This document shows, piece by piece, positions 59,054 to 64,000 of a DNA stretch of 64,000 bases. The stretch comes from Gordionus sp. m RMFG-2023. Taxonomy: Eukaryota > Nematomorpha > Gordioida > Chordodea > Parachordodidae. The translations under genes were made by a program, and so were the position numbers. Below the pieces are notes generated by a model, which saw only the letters and a list, made by a program, of their open reading frames with translations, was not told the DNA's origin and ran no database searches. The stretch is taken from positions 46,456,569 to 46,520,568 of the forward strand of contig NC_088776.1 in NCBI RefSeq assembly GCF_954871325.1, in the 5' to 3' direction. Position 1 is the stretch's first letter. The number at the start of each line of letters is the position of its first letter.

Positions 59054-59258
59054 TAGTGTAAATGGCTAGATTTGATTCAATTTAAAAAGAGCTAACTGAA
59101 TATTTTAGCCAGAAAATTGCCTAAGTCGATTTCGCTAATAGATGTCCAAATCATTGTGCCAACTATGAGCAAAATCTTCAAGCTTGCGTAATATTTTTCT
59201 GAATAAAATATGGTTAGCCGTTAAAAATCGGCTCCGAATCGTGTAACAACACTACTGA
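59054..59258. mobile_element. Hairpin MITE, copy h
   Basis: It opens TAGTGTAAATGGCTAGATTT and closes GTGTAACAACACTA. The core contains GATTTCGCTAATAGATGTCC and CAACTATGAGCAAAATCTTC. The flanks CTGAGAAG and CTGAAGAA look like a decayed 8-bp target duplication. Confidence 0.75.
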
Positions 59259-59557
59259 AGAATTGCCTCTGAGATTAAATTGAATAGTTGTTTAGCCGCT
59301 TAATATACTTAGGGATTTGGTACCAAGCACCGATGAAATCATTGAAAAATTAGCTCAATCCCAGAAAAGATTGAATTTCACATTATATATCTATAATACT
59401 TCTTAATATTATTTTTTTCCCCATTTTTTATCACTAATTTATATTTGAATTTGCGTATTAGAAATTGTCAATATTTTATAGTCACTACTGAAACTTAGAA
59501 TTCTTCCTAGAATATTTCTAAAAAATTTTAAAAATATTCCTCCCCCATTGCAAATTC

Positions 59558-60157
59558 CTACGTACGCGCCTGTAAAAGTGGGGAAATGAAATTAAAATGT
59601 AAATTATCTTAGTAATAAAAAATAAAATAAGAGAATGGGTCTTGCCAATAGTGATCTGCATCGGGCCTAATTTTTCAAGCCCGGCCCGGCTCAAACCCGA
59701 AATTTTTTTAAAAAAGTTTTGCCGGCCCGAACCAGATTTTTTTTAAAAAAATTTACCGACCCGGCCCGAATTTATTTAAATATAGAAATTAATATTTATA
59801 ATTACTCAAAATAAAAGACATATGTTATATGTCATTTAGTTTCAATAAATAAAATCAAATATTTTTATTTTACATAAAAAATTCAATATAAAATTGATAA
59901 ATTTGATATATTTAAAAAAATTTCCAAGGTCCGTCACGATCCGGCCCGAATTTTTTTATAAATATTAGGCCCGGCCCGAACCCGATTATTTTATATAGAA
60001 TTAGGCCCGAGCCCAGCCCGAAGCTCGTTCGGACCGGGCCTAACTTTGATCTCTACTTGCCAATGCTACGTACGCGCCTGTAAAAGTGGGGAAATGAAAT
60101 TAAAATGTAAATTATCTTAGATATAAAAAATAAAATAAGAGAATGGGTCTTGCCAAT
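59558..60157. repeat. 92-bp direct duplication split by a MITE
   Basis: A 92-bp unit opening CTACGTACGCGCCTGTAAAA and ending GGGTCTTGCCAAT occurs at 59558-59649 and again at 60066-60157 with about two differences. Between them sits the MITE 59649-60055. The unit begins with CGTACGCGCCTG, the terminus type of the hAT element at 62840 in opposite orientation. Confidence 0.9.
59649..60055. mobile_element. hAT-like MITE with GGGCCCGGCC words, copy 2
   Basis: A 407-bp element that opens TAGTGATCTGCATCGGGCC and closes GATCTCTA. It has a perfect 8-bp target duplication CTTGCCAA (59641-59648 and 60056-60063). The AT-rich middle is nearly identical to the 28.8-kb copy (for example ATAAAAGACATATGTTATAT), indicating recent activity of the family. 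It is inserted at the junction of the 92-bp duplication. Confidence 0.9.
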
Positions 60158-60349
60158 GTGGTTATCAAGAAAATGAAGTAAGGAAAGATGATTGGGAGGG
60201 ACTAAACTGGTTTTGCCTATTAAACAAATGCAGCAATTCAGCTGAAATCTAATATCGTATTTTATTAAAAATAATATATTATTTGTAATTAAATTAGTGT
60301 ATCCATTGTCTTCGTAGTTATATTATGTACAAATAATGAAATAATGTCT

Positions 60350-62725
60350 TCATTTCTTTCTCGGCTTTAATTCCTCAAAAGCGGGATGCATATATATGGC
60401 AGGTTTCTTGTCGGGTCGATTAAATTCGTGTCCCTAAATTAATTAAATAATTATATGGAATAATCAAATTTTTAAAAACATCTCAAATAATATAATTTAA
60501 AAAAATAATACCAACCCGAGCCAGGCCAAATTTTTAAAAATTTTAAATTATATCAAATAATTAGTTGAGCAATCACATGATGGGTCATTTAATATTTGTT
60601 CGTTTCTCATTTTTTAAACCCATTTACAAGCCAAGATGATTTTGGCGAAAATATGAGGTTTTCAACAACACTAGTCATCATCAGGGTGTCGGATCGATAA
60701 GTTATACGGTTCAATTTAATTATGGTTCTAGTTTAAAATATTATAACGTTTTGGTTACACTTCGATTAAAATTTGATACTTCTTTTTTTTAACCAAAAAG
60801 AAATTAAAGGAGATCAGTTGAATTTATTTATTTTATCATAAAAACATAGCCACATAAAAATTTGAAAATTTGTCTATTTAATGCAATAATTTATAATAAA
60901 TTAATATAATTTCAAAAATAATTATAAATCGGTTCGAAAGCACGCACAATTCGGTTCGAATTTTAGTTCGGTTTGACACCCTGGTAATGAATGTCGGATC
61001 TCGACTTCTGCAGATCTTTGATATATCTATTTTATTATCTTGGCAGATAACATATTGTTGTCGAGATAATAATATTATTATATAACAAGTAAATTAAAAA
61101 TAACGAATGAATAAAAGCAACTTATAATTAATTTAATATTTTAATAAAAATTGTAAAAAATATTTAAAGAAAGATGTGAGAAATTGGGATTTTCACAACC
61201 TTAGACCAATCATAACCGGTAGAATACGCGAATATATGTCCGGAAGGGTTGAAAGCGCAACAGGTAATAGGCATTACCTCACTAGGCGTTGAGGCTATTT
61301 CTGATGATTTAAGCTTAGTTCTGGAATCCTTGTCCCAAAAATTGTATCGGCCATCTGAACCAACAGTTGCTAACGTGTTGTGGATGGGATGGAAGGATAT
61401 ATCATTTACCTTTAAGTATCGGTATTTATAAGTTTGTTATGTAATATAAATAAATCTAAAGTGAATTGTAAGATAACATATATTTATCAACAAGATAAAA
61501 TATTGTTATAAAGCCATAGATAGAAATGCCTAACAGTATAAACGATTTACAAATATAATGTTTTCTTTATGCCAATCTACAAATTTTTTCGGATTGGTTT
61601 TGAGTGATATCGAGAAAACTGGATCAGACAGACTTAGATTTCTTTAATTAATAATTATTCGAAAATAATTTCAGGCAATTTCTCATCTTAACCCTTTAAT
61701 TAATAAACGCTTTATTATGAATCTTTATACAAACGATGAATTTAAGCAAAGAACTGTAAAATACCGGATATATCTCTTGCACCCCATTAACGGTTTCTGT
61801 AGACCTGTGGCACTTGAAGGTAAAGTTATCTTTGGGTAAGTTTGTATTTAGAACGTTTATACTAACCCTTCCTTCTATACTGCCTATAGCGAATCCCGCT
61901 GGAGGATTAAGTGAAGACGTTTTATCGTAAAAGATGCTAACAGTTCTCAGCTAAAAATATACCAGCAGTTTTAAAAATAAATATATAAAGTATAAAATTA
62001 AATTATATAAGGAAAAAAATTAATATGATCTATTCTTAAAATAAAACAATAATTAAGGATATTCTCTTAGAATTAGAATGAAGCAGGTGGCAATTTTTAT
62101 TTTATTTAAACTTTATTAAAATATGATTAGTTTTAATTTCTTCCCATAAAAATTTAGGGCAGTCGGGAAAATATATTGAATTTGCAAAAACTCATAGTAA
62201 TACCAAAATTTATAAAAAAATCAAATGATAATAACATTAAATTTGTAGAAATTTTTTTTAATCAACTTGATATTTCAATGTGCACTCGACTTTCCGTACT
62301 TCTCTTGGAGTTCCCTCCAAAGAAAACAATACTATATTACGGTTAGCGGTTCCGACAACGGCTACGGGATAAACCTTTTTTATTTAAAAGGATAATAATC
62401 TCTGTAAAGATTAGATATTAAAACATCTCAAGTAATGTTAAAGTTATAGAAATGCTAGTTTGTCTTATAATTTCAATTAAGAATAATAATTTTAAAAAAG
62501 GTTACGAAAATATATAAGTTAAAACTTATCTAAAATCGTTATAATGTACTATTTTCCAAAATTTGAACACTAATAAATACATAAAAGTGAATATTTAACT
62601 TTAAAAAATTGATATATTAAAAATAATCGAAATATTTTTTTTATCTGTAATACAGCATCTGCGCAATAGCATCTTTCAGGTAACTGCAGAGTTAACATTG
62701 GATTAGGAGATCTCATGTCCCATAA
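60350..62725 (-). CDS. RAE1 (Gle2-like) mRNA-export WD40 protein, C-terminal five exons
   Basis: Exons in order: 62725-62654, 62374-62267, 61950-61765, 61409-61200, 60433-60350 (stop TGA), all GT-AG and phase 0 at each junction, encoding 219 residues. Diagnostic runs are [89 protein letters not shown] and YDWSK, ending EELKPRKK. These match the second half of the seven-bladed WD40 propeller of RAE1, a nuclear-pore and mRNA-export factor that binds NUP98 and also acts in mitosis. A BUB3 assignment is excluded by the EELKPR tail and IEGRV block. About 140 N-terminal residues lie outside the window, behind a transposon-bearing intron. The intron between the last two exons holds a 302-bp MITE. 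Confidence 0.95.
60682..60983. mobile_element. MITE with CAGGGTGTC termini in the last RAE1 intron
   Basis: A 302-bp element with ends CAGGGTGTCGG and GACACCCTG. Both subterminal parts carry GGTTCGAA/CGGTTC words, the middle is AT-rich. The flanks GTCATCAT and GTAATGAA show no convincing duplication. Confidence 0.65.
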
Positions 62726-62839
62726 CTGATGAAATAAAATGTATATTAAAAGGAATGAATGTCACATTTTAAGTACATGATATAAGCATAGCTTCTAATG
62801 TTGCGAGTACAACAGAGCACCGCTATGTATATCTATTTA

Positions 62840-64000
62840 CAGGCGCGTATGCAGGATTTTTTTTTTGGGGGGGGGGGGTAATTAAATTTTTTTTAAAGAT
62901 AATATATTGTTATTTAAAAATTCTTCAAGTTTCATATAGAGGACTAATGACTATTTCTAATATATAATTTTAAATTATTGTGAATTATAAAAATAAAACA
63001 TATTAAATTGGCATATAAAAAACTATAAAATAAATGCTCTAAAATAAAAATATGAAATTTTTTGAGCCTTTAAAATTTATATATTAAATAACTTAAAAAA
63101 TTTTAATATTGAAAACATAAATTAATACACAAAAAGTTTCTTAAGAATAATTGTAATAAAGTATTCATGAAAAAATATATAACGCATTAAAAAATAAAAT
63201 TGCACGGAAATTATGAATAAGGAAAATTTTATAAATTTATAAATATAAAATCCAATCCTCGTTGGGATTGAGCTGATTTTTCATTATCTCATTTGTGCTT
63301 GGCGTCAAATGTCTATGCATATTCAAAAGAGCCAAACCATTTAATCTACTTTCAGAAGTTGAACTTCTTAGGTATTTTTATTCTCCTTAAAGAAGATAAT
63401 GTTCTCTCATCAGTTACAGAATTAATGGGATGAGTTGCTAATATAAATACTAATTTTAATATATTGGGAAAATAGTTAAGCAGACGTTTAGATGCAAAGC
63501 ATCCATAGCATTTTTTGGGACTGTATCAACCATAGTTGGCATTCGGCTAATAAGGCGTCATGGGTAAAATCCTCGTAATTCTTTTTTTCTATCAAGATCT
63601 GAAAAAGATTCGGAAGGCTTTGTGGGGTAGTAATATCTGCAGATTAGTAAGTACAACTTGATGAATTAAGAACCTTTCATTCATTTGAGTTATAAATGTA
63701 TCTAAGAAAGGGATAAACATATTTATTTTATATTACTCTTCTACTGACCCTATATTAATGTATTAATGTTTTGGACGATAATCTTGCCTTGTAGCAACTC
63801 TATGGAGACAAGTATTAAACACGTAAAGCTCTGCTTTTGACTTAACAATAATATATAAAATATGAAATTTACATTAACCCTAATTTCCTTGATTTATAAT
63901 AAAATGCTCTCCACTATTCTCATTGTCTCAATCAAATCAATGTCCTGTTTTTGATAAATATTACATAACTGCATGATTAAATAATTGGTTGTGGCTTGCA
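62840..64000 (-). mobile_element. hAT transposon (ZMYM1-like transposase), one end, runs off the window
   Basis: The terminus CAGGCGCGTATGCAGG at 62840 is followed by a T run and a G run (62866-62878). On the minus strand at about 63850-63290, transposase pieces read RVATRQDYRP, EYYKINMFIPFLDTFITQMN, ERFLIHQ, LLNYFPNILKLVFILATHPI, NSVTDERTLSSLRRIK and SRLNGLALLNMHRHLTP. The TDERTLSSLRRIK block is the core of the hAT C-terminal dimerisation domain in the ZMYM1-like group. The frame is broken several times. It lies upstream of the first visible RAE1 exon, probably inside a RAE1 intron. Confidence 0.85.

Noticed and set aside
60350-62725. BUB3 assignment for the WD40 gene
   Set aside because: The [19 protein letters not shown] and EELKPR blocks and the C-terminal length match RAE1, not BUB3.

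Overview
The window is strongly AT-rich eukaryotic DNA, most likely from an invertebrate animal. Its genes are split by GT-AG introns, host families typical of animals are present (annexins, the mRNA-export WD40 protein RAE1, extracellular leucine-rich-repeat proteins), and non-coding space is full of hAT-type DNA transposons, MITEs and LINE remnants. I cannot name the species.

Layout: (1) 1-20.5 kb, plus strand: a four-repeat annexin (annexin A). Ten coding exons were rebuilt from splice sites and reading phase. Its first visible intron is 10.4 kb and is packed with LINE and hAT remnants; later introns hold a SINE-like unit, a probable mitochondrial ND4 insert and a 39-bp minisatellite. (2) 20.5-29.5 kb: intergenic, with long-inverted-repeat elements, G/C-word-rich MITEs and one small unidentified membrane ORF. 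(3) 29.8-31.2 and 39.3-40.9 kb, plus strand: two tandem paralogues of an intronless single-pass membrane LRR protein, about 9.5 kb apart. Between them lie a nested pair of TIR elements, minisatellites and a decayed tandem duplication. (4) 45.0-49.0 kb, minus strand: a second annexin (annexin B), whose exon borders and phases match annexin A one for one, although its protein has diverged and one calcium loop is gone. (5) 49.3-51.75 kb, minus: a decayed non-LTR retrotransposon with reverse transcriptase and a C-terminal PD-D restriction-like motif. (6) 53-59 kb: a possible secretory-leader exon, several unassigned minus-strand exons, two short-repeat arrays in inverted orientation, and MITEs. 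(7) 60.35-62.73 kb, minus: the 3' five exons of RAE1, the rest lying beyond the window. (8) 62.84-64 kb: one end of a ZMYM1-like hAT transposon.

The host genes form no pathway. Annexins bind acidic phospholipid with calcium, the LRR proteins are cell-surface molecules, and RAE1 acts at the nuclear pore and spindle. The most informative features are the two annexins with a shared exon blueprint, the recent LRR duplication with an expanding stalk, and several hAT-related non-autonomous families whose termini and target-site duplications can be read directly. Everything was read by eye, so splice sites and element ends are predictions.
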